A program made the translations under genes and the position numbers. Shown here piece after piece: positions 1 to 6,903 of a stretch of 9,917 bases of DNA. Position 1 is the stretch's first letter, and every line of letters begins with the position of its first letter. The stretch comes from Victivallales bacterium (GTDB lineage Bacteria > Verrucomicrobiota > Lentisphaeria > Victivallales > JAADHT01), in contig JAFGFR010000292.1 in the NCBI GenBank assembly GCA_016930955.1, positions 1 to 9,917 on the forward strand. Direction: 5' to 3'. The notes beneath the pieces are model-generated. The model did not search any database, was not told where the DNA came from, and worked only from the letters and a program-made list of their open reading frames with translations.

Positions 1-1
1 A

Positions 2-1807
2 AGGTTTTCCGCTGATGTCCCGGGCTCAGTCACGATGTCTGCCGAAATGGGAAGGCTGGCAGACGCGACTTGCGGATTCCGCGACGGCATGCTTTGCCTC
101 GTGGGACGCGCAGGGCAGTTCGGGACGCGCTTCGCCGTCCTGCTCTCGATGACCTCGGATGGCGGCGAGGTCAAGGAAGGTGGCGGGAAATTGCTCGTCG
201 AGAATTCAAACGCTGTAACCTTGCTGCTCTCCTGCGGGACGGATTTTGCCGGCGCGGATCCAGTCGAGGAGGCCTTACGAATCATGCACAAGGCAAAAGA
301 CAAGAGCCTCGATGATTTGCGAAGTTCGCACATATCCTCGCATGAGGAGCTTTTCGGGAGGGTTTCGTTGGAGCTCGGGAAAGAAGTGTCTGATTCAGAG
401 GAGCTTGCGACCGATGAGCGTCTGGAGAAGGTCAGGCAAGGCGGTGAGGATACGGCGCTGGTCGCCACGTTCTTCGACTACGGCCGCTATCTTCTCATCG
501 CATCCTCCAGACCGCATCACGACGGCAACAGCCTGCCCGCAAACCAGCAGGGAATTTGGAATTGCTCCCTGACTCCGCCGTGGAACAGCGATTTCCATAC
601 CAATATCAATATCCAGATGAACTATTGGCATGCCGAGACTTGCTCGTTGCCGGAATGCCATGAGCCGCTTTTCAATTGGATGAGGACGCTTGCGGCCAAC
701 GGCGAGAGAACTGCTTCGGCACACTACGGTTGCCGGGGGTGGGTCGCCCACCACATCTCCGACCCGTGGGGCTTCAGCGTCCCCGGGGACGGCGCTGGAT
801 GCGGACTTTGGCCCACTGGTGGTGCATGGCTTTGCGATCACCTATGGGAGCATTATATGTTTTCGGGGGACATTGATTTTCTCAGGGATACAGCATGGCC
901 CATGATTTCGGGGGCCTGCAGGTTTTTTCTGGATTTTCTTGTCGAGGACTCGAGCGGTCGGCTGCTTTGCGGCCCAAGTTTGTCGCCTGAAAACAGTTAC
1001 CGTCTTCCCGACGGCAAAAAAGGCAAGCTGTGCATGGGCCCTGCCATGGACAATCAGATACTTCGCGAACTTTTCGCGCATGCCTTGGAGTGCGCGGAAG
1101 TGCTTGGGGAGGAGGCTCCAATTTTAGACGAGATGCGCTCCGCCCTCCCGAGACTTCCGCCTGACCGCATCGGGTCTGACGGAAGGTTGCTTGAATGGGC
1201 TGACGAATACGGGGAGATTGAGCCGGGGCACCGCCATGTCTCGCACCTGTGGGCCGTCTTCCCGGGATCGCAGATCACAAACCGGGATACCCCCGAGCTG
1301 GCCGATGCCTGCAGAAGGGTTATCGCCGAAAGGCTGCGCCATGGCGGTGCCCATACCGGTTGGTCTGCAGCATGGCTAATAAATCTGCTGGCTCATCTCG
1401 ATGACCCCGAAGGCGCTCACTCCATGCTTTTGAAAATGCTCAGGAAATGCACGCACCCGAATCTCTTCGACAACCACCCGCCTTTCCAGATCGATGGGAA
1501 TTTCGGGGCCGCATCGGGAATCACAGAGATGCTTTTGCAAAGCTCTCCCGGCTGCCTGCACGTCCTCCCGGCTCTTCCGGCATCATGGAGCGACGGGTAC
1601 TTCCGAGGGCTGAGGTGCAGAGGTGGGGTCACAGTATCCGCCAAATGGAGAAGTCGACGCTTGCAATACCTCTCTCTATTCTCTCCGCGTGAGCAGACTG
1701 TCTCTCTACGCATCGGGTGCAAGCCAGATCACCTCAAGATACCCTTGGACAAATGCTCGGTTTTCGAATTGGATCAAGATACCATGGACACTCTCGGGGA
1801 AGTCTGA
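2..1807 (+). CDS. GH95 family alpha-L-fucosidase, 5'-truncated by window edge
   Basis: This enzyme is predicted to remove terminal alpha-L-fucose (typically alpha-1,2-linked) from glycans with inversion of configuration. The frame is open to the left edge with no stop, so the ATG at 35 is probably internal. GH95 proteins usually have about 750-800 residues, so some 150-200 N-terminal residues are missing. Counting from the Met at 35, residues 1-70 look like the end of the N-terminal beta-sandwich domain, about 140-500 the (alpha/alpha)6 barrel, and 505-590 the C-terminal beta domain. The motif TNINIQMNYW (N190, N192) matches the catalytic Asn pair of Bifidobacterium AfcA, SPEN (E319) the general acid region, and QIDGNFG (D487) the conserved Asp. 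GHRHVSHL at 398-405 is also typical. Export cannot be judged because the N-terminus is absent. A queG-like gene starts 2 bases after the stop. The family call is firm; the fucose specificity comes from the family and is not proven. Confidence 0.9.
   Translation, partial: RFSADVPGSVTMSAEMGRLADATCGFRDGMLCLVGRAGQFGTRFAVLLSMTSDGGEVKEGGGKLLVENSNAVTLLLSCGTDFAGADPVEEALRIMHKAKDKSLDDLRSSHISSHEELFGRVSLELGKEVSDSEELATDERLEKVRQGGEDTALVATFFDYGRYLLIASSRPHHDGNSLPANQQGIWNCSLTPPWNSDFHTNINIQMNYWHAETCSLPECHEPLFNWMRTLAANGERTASAHYGCRGWVAHHISDPWGFSVPGDGAGCGLWPTGGAWLCDHLWEHYMFSGDIDFLRDTAWPMISGACRFFLDFLVEDSSGRLLCGPSLSPENSYRLPDGKKGKLCMGPAMDNQILRELFAHALECAEVLGEEAPILDEMRSALPRLPPDRIGSDGRLLEWADEYGEIEPGHRHVSHLWAVFPGSQITNRDTPELADACRRVIAERLRHGGAHTGWSAAWLINLLAHLDDPEGAHSMLLKMLRKCTHPNLFDNHPPFQIDGNFGAASGITEMLLQSSPGCLHVLPALPASWSDGYFRGLRCRGGVTVSAKWRSRRLQYLSLFSPREQTVSLRIGCKPDHLKIPLDKCSVFELDQDTMDTLGEV
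1796..1802 (+). promoter_or_regulatory. Shine-Dalgarno site that decides the queG TTG start
   Basis: GGGGAAG lies inside the last codons of the fucosidase gene, 7 bases before a TTG at 1810. The upstream ATG at 1717 would make a 31-residue extension unlike the family and overlap the fucosidase by 91 bases. The TTG start is therefore preferred. Confidence 0.55.
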
Positions 1808-1809
1808 AT

Positions 1810-2838
1810 TTGGACTGCATAAACTACCTGATCGAGCAAAAGAAAAGCTTGGGGATCGCCGCTGTCGCCGTCAAGCGACTGGATCAAGTTTTCTGTGCTG
1901 GTTTCACAAAAGATTTCGACCTGCATTACGGCAGGGCAGGGGTGCAGCTTCCAGACTATGTCATAAGGACACTCAAACTCAGGCGAGACCCCTTGGCATT
2001 TTTCCCCTGGGCCCGTTCGGTGGTCATGGCGGCAATCCCTTTCAGCATCATTCCGTCTGCAAAGAATTTCATGCCAAAACCCTCGTCCAGTGAATATTCC
2101 GGATATGTGCCAGGTTATGCGGCAAGACTCGACTACCATGTCTTCGCCAGAGATATCCTTGGATCCTTGGCCATGGGACTGGTCAAAAATTGCTCGGCAG
2201 GTGGCGCAAAATATGAGATTTGTTCGGATGCCTCGCCTGTCGCTGAAAGGGCATTGGCCGCAAGCTCAGGACTTGGCCGCATCGGGAGAAACTTCTGCGT
2301 GCTCACTCAGCACCATGGCTCCGCATGCCTCATCGGCGAGATATTCACAGACCTGGAACTCCCCGAGCTTGAGGAGCCCCGATTCAAGCCTCCGTGCCGG
2401 GGCTGCGATGTATGTGTCAATGCATGCACCTCCGGGGCGCTAAGCTCACCAAGAAATTTCAACATGGCAAGATGCAGAAGCTATATCTCGATGGAAAAAA
2501 GAGGGCCGCTCTCACACAACGAGACAAGCATCCTCGGTTCATGGGTCTTCGGCTGCGACGAGTGTACATCATGCTGCCACCCGGGTTCCATGCCAGAGAA
2601 AATTCCCGTGGATCTCGAATGGATACTAATGCGGCCAGCGGCCGAAGTAAGAGAATGTATAAAAGACACGGTCATCAGTCACACAGGCGTGACACTGCTC
2701 AGACGCAATGCCGTCGGAGTGCTCGCAAACAGGAAAAGTACAACGCAAATCAATCTGATCCGTGAATTCGCATCCGTCACATCAAGCTCAATGTTGAAAA
2801 CCTTTGCTGAATCCGTGCTCAGGGAAATCCAGCCTTGA
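1810..2838 (+). CDS. queG: Epoxyqueuosine reductase QueG-like protein, cobalamin and double [4Fe-4S]
   Basis: QueG reduces epoxyqueuosine in tRNA to queuosine, using cobalamin and two [4Fe-4S] clusters; it acts in the cytoplasm. From the TTG start the product has 342 residues, within the family range. All eight cluster cysteines are visible: C196, C199, C202 and C206, then C222, C249, C252 and C256. The Asp in the motif DYH (D108) matches the proposed proton donor. GLGRIGRN at 154-161 matches the family motif GLGWIGKN. Residues near 293-325 (LLRRNAVGVLAN) resemble the C-terminal HEAT-like tRNA-binding part. Deviations: the usual Pro after the fourth and eighth cysteines is Thr (207) and His (257), and the usual SYLTIE reads SYISME. 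The gene lies 2 bases after the fucosidase stop and is probably co-transcribed and coupled, though the two functions are unrelated. It could be a divergent paralog with another substrate. Membership in the QueG family is firm; exact function is likely. Confidence 0.78.
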   Translation: MDCINYLIEQKKSLGIAAVAVKRLDQVFCAGFTKDFDLHYGRAGVQLPDYVIRTLKLRRDPLAFFPWARSVVMAAIPFSIIPSAKNFMPKPSSSEYSGYVPGYAARLDYHVFARDILGSLAMGLVKNCSAGGAKYEICSDASPVAERALAASSGLGRIGRNFCVLTQHHGSACLIGEIFTDLELPELEEPRFKPPCRGCDVCVNACTSGALSSPRNFNMARCRSYISMEKRGPLSHNETSILGSWVFGCDECTSCCHPGSMPEKIPVDLEWILMRPAAEVRECIKDTVISHTGVTLLRRNAVGVLANRKSTTQINLIREFASVTSSSMLKTFAESVLREIQP

Positions 2839-2876
2839 TTTGTGGTTTATGGGCTTTTGTTGTAATAACTTGTATA

Positions 2877-3269
2877 TCAGTTCAAACCCATCCCTATTGT
2901 TTTAAGGGGGATCATGCAGACTGCGAAGCAAGCCTTGAACGGGGCTGCGAACCCGTCCATCAGGTCAATGAGTCCGGACTTGAAGAGCCCGAAGGGCCAC
3001 CCTAGAAGGACCTTGCCTGTGCCCAATGCGATATATCCGGTTCGGAAGGTCTCGGCAAGAACATCCATCATCGCACTGGAGAAATTGACAAAGCCTTTCC
3101 AGACGTAGGGCAGCGCCTTGATGACGTAAGGCAGCACGATGGGGGCAAGAGCTGCGGCGAGCAAAGAGATGGATATCGGCTCCATTGCATCCGCCTCAGG
3201 GGCGGCGGCGGGGGAGAGAAGCAAAGCAGAAATGAGAAGCACCAGAAAAATTTTAGGATACAATCTCAT
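2877..3269 (-). CDS. Small exported or membrane-associated protein of unknown function
   Basis: I do not recognise this 130-residue protein. It starts with a clear signal sequence: basic residues R2 and K6, a hydrophobic stretch at 7-20, and ADA at 26-28 as a likely signal peptidase I site. The mature part begins with a long hydrophobic stretch (about 31-56, with two Pro) that could be a membrane segment. The remainder is rich in Gly, Phe and Leu with few charges and alternates hydrophobic and small residues, suggesting an amphipathic or membrane-bound protein. Two cysteines (C114, C118) lie near the end. The ATG is at 3269; the ribosome site is weak (GGAT, 9 bases upstream). A promoter-like pair lies at 3332-3359, so it is probably transcribed alone. 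It converges with queG, with 38 bases between the stops. The signal sequence and absence of a long competing frame support a real gene. Confidence 0.65.
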   Translation of the reverse strand: MRLYPKIFLVLLISALLLSPAAAPEADAMEPISISLLAAALAPIVLPYVIKALPYVWKGFVNFSSAMMDVLAETFRTGYIALGTGKVLLGWPFGLFKSGLIDLMDGFAAPFKACFAVCMIPLKTIGMGLN

Positions 3270-3287
3270 AGCTGTGATATCCGCATG

Positions 3288-3301
3288 AATAAAATTTTAT
3301 T
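3288..3301. repeat. 14-base perfect AT palindrome in the 5' leader
   Basis: AATAAAATTTTATT is a perfect palindrome 18 bases upstream of the start codon of the minus-strand gene and downstream of its predicted promoter. It could be an operator or a small hairpin in the leader. In AT-rich intergenic DNA such a palindrome can also arise by chance. Confidence 0.3.
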
Positions 3302-3331
3302 TCCCTGCCTGGACGAACCCGAAATGAACGT

Positions 3332-3359
3332 ACTATAGCGAGTATAATCGAATAATCAA
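3332..3359 (-). promoter_or_regulatory. Putative promoter for the 130-residue minus-strand protein
   Basis: Reading on the minus strand, TTGATT (3354-3359) and TATAGT (3332-3337) match the -35 and -10 consensus at 4/6 and 5/6 with a 16-base spacer. Transcription would start near 3325, giving a leader of about 55 bases before the ATG at 3269. The plus-strand -10 box at 3343-3348 falls inside this spacer, so the two promoters could not be occupied together. Confidence 0.45.
3343..3348 (+). promoter_or_regulatory. Putative -10 box for the candidate structured RNA
   Basis: TATAAT is an exact -10 consensus on the plus strand. No good -35 hexamer and no TGn extension are visible upstream, so it rests on one box. 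It would start transcription near 3355, about 16 bases before the first paired base of the rod-like fold that follows. Confidence 0.35.
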
Positions 3360-3579
3360 ATGATTTAGGAGCCTATTTCAAAACTTCCAGTGGCCGGGCG
3401 GCCTGGCATTGCGGAAGTGGGCATGCCTGCCTGGTCTGTCCCGAGGTGTCGCTTGGATGTTCAGTAAACCAAGTCGGGGTAGGGGCTGAGAAACACGAAG
3501 GTTGTCCAGTGCCGCCCCCGAGCGGACGGGGTGTTGAACATGTGCCGAATCGCGAGTCAACGCGCTTCGAGTAATTTTT
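3355..3579 (+). ncRNA. Candidate structured RNA with a 6S-like rod fold
   Basis: This gene-free stretch folds by hand into one long rod on the plus strand. A closing helix pairs 3377-3387 with 3528-3538 (10 of 11 pairs) and can extend outward to 3371/3545. A bubble follows (3388-3395 against 3518-3527). Next comes a 13-bp all-Watson-Crick helix, 3396-3408 with 3503-3517, with two single-base bulges. Then there is a large internal loop, a continuous 10-bp helix (3435-3444 with 3474-3483), and a 5-bp apical stem (3452-3456 with 3469-3473) closing a 12-base loop. At least five of the pairs are G-U on the plus strand and would be mismatches on the minus strand, which favours this orientation. A TATAAT lies upstream and a hairpin plus T5 downstream. 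The size and elongated shape with a bubble resemble 6S RNA, which binds sigma-70 RNA polymerase; that identity is inference. The apical loop lacks the conserved SRP RNA sequence, and no tmRNA or RNase P core motif is seen. Confidence 0.45.
3546..3579 (+). terminator. Possible intrinsic terminator of the candidate RNA
   Basis: CGAA-T-CGCG (3546-3554) pairs with CGCG-C-TTCG (3561-3569) around a 6-base loop, giving 8 pairs with one mismatch. T5 follows at 3575-3579, five bases after the stem. On the minus strand the same stem has no T-run after it, so it does not terminate the coiled-coil gene whose last codons it overlaps. The gap before the T-run makes it weak. Confidence 0.35.
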
Positions 3580-6004
3580 CAAGCACCGGATCTTTTTCAG
3601 CTCCAAGCTGAAGGGATCGGAGGTACCAGAGCTTTGCCTCATCCATCCTTTCAGGATAGTTCCGTGCAATCAGCACTGCCGTGTTAAAGGCCGTCTCGGC
3701 GGATGTGGGGTCAAGCTTGAACGATTTCCTGAACTGCTGTTCCGCCGCCTCATTCCACTCGAGATGACTGAATATCCTGCCCAGATACATCTGCGTCACT
3801 GGATCCTTCGGGTCTCTGGAGATTGCAAGTGAAACGGTCGACAGAGCCTCGAAGTACTTTTCCTGATGTATATAGCAGAAACTCAATGGCACCAGCAGAT
3901 CGATATTGTCGGGGTCGGCGCGGAATGCCTTTTCCAGAAGCGCTATGGCCTTTTGCGGGCTGCCCGACTCGGCGGTTATCATGCCGGCCCTGGCCAGCGC
4001 CCTGGGGTTTTCCGGATCCTTCGCCAGCACGTTTAAGTAGTGCCATAGGGCGGCCTCGTTTTTCCCTTTCTTCTCTGCTTCACCTGCCTCGTCGAGCATC
4101 TTCTCTGTCTCAGTGTTGTCAGGAGGCATCGCCGGAGGGTCAACGACAGGCCTGTTTTGCGCGGAAGTCAGGTTTTCGAGCTTCTTCTCCGCAGTCTCCA
4201 GAAGGGAGGCCAGTCTGGCATTTTCCTTCCTCATATCCTCGATCTTCCCGTCATCTGCCGCGGCCACGGGGGGAACATCCGCAGGGGGCGCCGCTGCATC
4301 AGCACCGTTTTGAAGCAGCTCCACTTGCCTGCTCTTCTCAGCCAGAGCAGAGTTCATCGCCACAAGTTCGTTGGTGAGCATCACAAGCTTGTTGTCGTAG
4401 TCGTCGTTGGATTTTTTCAGAGCGGCGGCAGAACTCTCAAGCTCCTTGATCCTGGCTCCCATGTCTTTGGAGTCTGTGCTGTGCCGCAGCTTCAGATTTA
4501 CATTCTCCTCCTCGAGTGCAACGATTTTGTCAATGCCCTTTTTCATGTCGTTCCGGACCTCCGCAAGCCTGGTCTCGGCCTCCTGGGCCCTGTGACGCAA
4601 ATTCTCCATCTCGGCCTTGTCCGTCTCGGCCTTCTCCTTCAGCCGTTGGTTCTCTCCCTCTGCCGCGACAAGTCGTCTGGCAAGTTCGCTGAACTCGTCC
4701 TTCTTCTCCTCGAGCCCGTGGCTCTTAAGCACAAGATCGTCAAAATCCTTCTTCAACTTCTCATACTCCTGCTTTTGCTCGAGTATGCGTTGATCCTGCT
4801 TGCGGGTTATCGTGTCGGCTATGAATATACGAGTGTCCAGCTTATGCAGATCCTCCAGGATCTTTCCCCTGTTGTGGTCTATCCCGGCGAGGTGCTTTTC
4901 TGCCGACGCCTTCGCATCCTTGAGAAGATTGAGCTCCTGCCTCAGATCTCGGATTTCCCTGTTCTTCTCGGACAAATTTATCTGAGCCGTCTCCAAAGAC
5001 TGCAGCAAAAGCTCGTTGTCGTGCCCGAGCTTCTTCATCACGCCATCGGCATCTGACTTCACGCTTGACCTGAGATCCTTAATGTCCTCGCGAAGCTGGC
5101 CTATCGTCGCCGTCGCCGTTTTCAGCTTCTCTTCTGTCTCGCGCAAAGTGAATGAAAGCGCTTCTTTCTCCTTGCTGCTCTGATGCAAGCTCTCCTCGAG
5201 CATGACATTTTTTTTCTCGCTTTCAGCCGCTGTTTCCACAACCGATCCACCGCTCTTCTTCAGAAGTGCAAGCTCATTTGCAAGTTCCAGGTTCTTCCTC
5301 TCGATCAGAACCAGCTTCTGCCTTTCAGTCTCAAGCCGGTTGATAAGCTCAACCTTCTCACGTTTCAGCGCCTCAAGCTGAAGCAAGGACCTGTCGAGCA
5401 TCTCCTTGGTATCGCCGCTATCCGCACTGCCCCTGAGCTTCTTGTTCTGCTCCTCAAGCAGGGATAAGCGGTTGCCCAGGCTTATCTTATCCCTGAGGAG
5501 CTGCTCGACCTGCTCCGCGCCTTGCACGTTCCTGGCGGCCTCACGCCGTGCCGCCTCAAGTGAGACGTAGGTCGCGTCAAGCAAACTCTTCGTCTCCTTC
5601 AATTCCTTTTCCAGAGACGAGACCCTGGTCTTGAGAACAAGATTTTCCTTGTCTGTCTCGGTCTCGGTAAACTTTAGGTTGCGCCCGGCAAACTCATTCT
5701 TCAGCTCGTCTATTTTCTTGTTGCACACCTTGATCCTGTAGTCTATCAGCCCGGTGTTCCACTTCGGATATCTTGCCTTTATCGTCTCGAAATGGCTTAG
5801 AGCCTCCCGGTACAACATCATGGCCTGCCTCAAGTCCCCGTCATTACGGCTCTTGTCCCCCTTCTCCAGATAATCGAACCCGGCAAGCCATATCTTGCGC
5901 GCCTCCTTCCCTGTATCGTCGTCTTCATCCTGAGACTTCAGGCCAGCACTGAAAAACATCAGGATCAGTGCTGCGGTTGCTGTGATTAAAAAAGATTTGG
6001 ACAT
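3557..6004 (-). CDS. Large exported coiled-coil protein with C-terminal TPR repeats
   Basis: This 815-residue protein has no assignable enzyme function and is probably an envelope scaffold or adaptor. Residues 1-24 form a signal peptide (K3, hydrophobic 5-19) with no lipobox Cys. Residues about 35-100 form a helical, TPR-like N-terminal unit. Residues about 110-565 are an almost unbroken heptad-rich, highly charged coiled coil. A flexible stretch rich in Ala, Pro and Asp (567-586), another short coil (587-612) and a Pro-rich linker (618-630) follow. About five TPR units then occupy 632-805, with typical spacing such as ALLEKAFRADPDN and QFRKSFKLDPTS. I chose the ATG at 6004 because the signal peptide starts there and AAGGAG precedes it by 7 bases; a longer frame starting at 6079 would overlap pheA. 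The gene lies 17 bases after pheA and is likely co-transcribed with it. Similar long coiled-coil/TPR proteins occur in PVC bacteria, but I cannot name an ortholog. Confidence 0.85.
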   Translation of the reverse strand: MSKSFLITATAALILMFFSAGLKSQDEDDDTGKEARKIWLAGFDYLEKGDKSRNDGDLRQAMMLYREALSHFETIKARYPKWNTGLIDYRIKVCNKKIDELKNEFAGRNLKFTETETDKENLVLKTRVSSLEKELKETKSLLDATYVSLEAARREAARNVQGAEQVEQLLRDKISLGNRLSLLEEQNKKLRGSADSGDTKEMLDRSLLQLEALKREKVELINRLETERQKLVLIERKNLELANELALLKKSGGSVVETAAESEKKNVMLEESLHQSSKEKEALSFTLRETEEKLKTATATIGQLREDIKDLRSSVKSDADGVMKKLGHDNELLLQSLETAQINLSEKNREIRDLRQELNLLKDAKASAEKHLAGIDHNRGKILEDLHKLDTRIFIADTITRKQDQRILEQKQEYEKLKKDFDDLVLKSHGLEEKKDEFSELARRLVAAEGENQRLKEKAETDKAEMENLRHRAQEAETRLAEVRNDMKKGIDKIVALEEENVNLKLRHSTDSKDMGARIKELESSAAALKKSNDDYDNKLVMLTNELVAMNSALAEKSRQVELLQNGADAAAPPADVPPVAAADDGKIEDMRKENARLASLLETAEKKLENLTSAQNRPVVDPPAMPPDNTETEKMLDEAGEAEKKGKNEAALWHYLNVLAKDPENPRALARAGMITAESGSPQKAIALLEKAFRADPDNIDLLVPLSFCYIHQEKYFEALSTVSLAISRDPKDPVTQMYLGRIFSHLEWNEAAEQQFRKSFKLDPTSAETAFNTAVLIARNYPERMDEAKLWYLRSLQLGAEKDPVLEKLLEAR

Positions 6005-6011
6005 TTGAGGA

Positions 6012-6017
6012 CTCCTT
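6012..6017 (-). promoter_or_regulatory. Shine-Dalgarno site fixing the coiled-coil protein start
   Basis: AAGGAG on the minus strand lies 7 bases upstream of the ATG at 6004, in the 17-base gap after the pheA stop. It supports the shorter start that places the signal peptide at the N-terminus. Confidence 0.7.
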
Positions 6018-6021
6018 TGTT

Positions 6022-6849
6022 TCACGAATAGTATTTCCCTGAATAGTCGTATGATCCGATGACCCTCAACGAGTCGCAATGCTCCATGGCATGAGAGAGC
6101 GCAACCTTGACCTTGGCATCGTTGCGGTTGCCCATTATGTCGATGTAAAAAGCATATTTGCTCGGCGCGCCATAGACCGGCCTGGAGATTATCCTTGTGA
6201 GATTGATGTCGGCATCCCTGAATGGCATAAGGAAAGAGCAGAGGCTGCCTGGCCCGTTCTTGAGCTCCACTGCAAGATTTGATCTCGCCCCCTTTGATTG
6301 CATATGCTCCTTGCCGACCCTCGAGAGTACCCCGAACTCGGTCTCGTTCGCTATCTCCTGCTCTACCGGGTACTCCAGGACATCTACCTGATACAGTTCC
6401 GACAGCCTTCTGGGTCCGAGAGCCGCCGATCCCACGTCGTCCCTTGCCGCTATGGCCGCCTCGGCCGTGCTGGACACCTCATGGCATTCAATCCCGGGCA
6501 GGTTGCTCCTTATCCATGCCGAGCAATGCCTGAAAGGCGCGAAATGCGAATAGAGTCTCTTTATCGGGACACCTTTCCTTCCCAGCAAGGCAAGTTTCAC
6601 GACCAGGGACATCGTCTCGATGACAGTAAGCTCGGGGTCGTGAAGAAGCGTGTCTATAGTGAATGTTATCGTCCCGGCCGAAGAATTTTCCAGCGGAAGG
6701 ACCGCAAGGTTGTCGCAGGACTCCTTCACCCTCTCGCACGCCTCGAAAATCGTGGATGCAGGCTCCATCTCATAGCCTTCAGTAAAACGCAGCTCGGCAA
6801 CCTGATGCGTGTAGGTGCCTGCCGGCCCAAGGTAGATCATTTTTTTCAT
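6022..6849 (-). CDS. pheA: Prephenate dehydratase with ACT domain, divergent motifs
   Basis: This cytoplasmic enzyme converts prephenate to phenylpyruvate in phenylalanine synthesis, normally with feedback inhibition by Phe through its ACT domain. The 275-residue length suits a monofunctional dehydratase without chorismate mutase. Residues 1-180 form the catalytic domain: GPAGTYTHQ at 8-16, PLENSSAGT at 52-60 and STAEAA at 127-132. The catalytic TRF motif reads TEF (170-172), so the essential Thr is kept but Arg is replaced by Glu. The usual SHPQAL segment reads SHFAPF (101-106). Residues about 190-270 are the ACT domain, with GSLC (201-204) at the GALV site and ISRP (221-224) in place of ESRP, which helps bind Phe. 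The ATG at 6849 is chosen because AGGA lies 5 bases upstream; a TTG at 6867 and an ATG at 6840 are alternatives. The coiled-coil gene follows 17 bases later. Arogenate dehydratase activity is possible; the family call is firm. Confidence 0.88.
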   Translation of the reverse strand: MKKMIYLGPAGTYTHQVAELRFTEGYEMEPASTIFEACERVKESCDNLAVLPLENSSAGTITFTIDTLLHDPELTVIETMSLVVKLALLGRKGVPIKRLYSHFAPFRHCSAWIRSNLPGIECHEVSSTAEAAIAARDDVGSAALGPRRLSELYQVDVLEYPVEQEIANETEFGVLSRVGKEHMQSKGARSNLAVELKNGPGSLCSFLMPFRDADINLTRIISRPVYGAPSKYAFYIDIMGNRNDAKVKVALSHAMEHCDSLRVIGSYDYSGKYYS

Positions 6850-6903
6850 CTCTGTCCTAAAAATCAACGTTCAAATAAGGGGCCCGTAAGAAAAACGAAG
6901 TGC

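Noticed and set aside
35..1807. Treating the ATG at 35 as the true start of the fucosidase
   Set aside because: The frame is open to the left edge, there is no Shine-Dalgarno before 35, and the visible N-terminal domain is incomplete compared with GH95 enzymes.
2846..2908. Hairpin ATGGG...CCCAT between the convergent queG and exported-protein genes
   Set aside because: The loop is long, there is a bulge, and no T-run follows directly on either strand, so it was not called a terminator.
3355..3579. Identification as SRP RNA, tmRNA, RNase P RNA or cobalamin riboswitch
   Set aside because: The SRP GGAAGGAAGC-type loop, the tmRNA tRNA-like ends and the RNase P core motifs are absent. A CCACTG on the minus strand resembles part of the B12 box, but the flanking conserved riboswitch segments are missing.
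3373..3669. Minus-strand 98-codon frame across the intergenic stretch and the end of the coiled-coil gene
   Set aside because: It overlaps a well-supported gene in another frame, its product is Pro/Gly/Ser-rich without family pattern, and the stretch is better explained by RNA-like pairing.
4157..5056. Long plus-strand frame (299 codons) opposite the coiled-coil gene
   Set aside because: It is antisense to a heptad-rich coding region whose biased codons leave the opposite strand open. The product is a Leu-rich low-complexity sequence with no ribosome site or family pattern.
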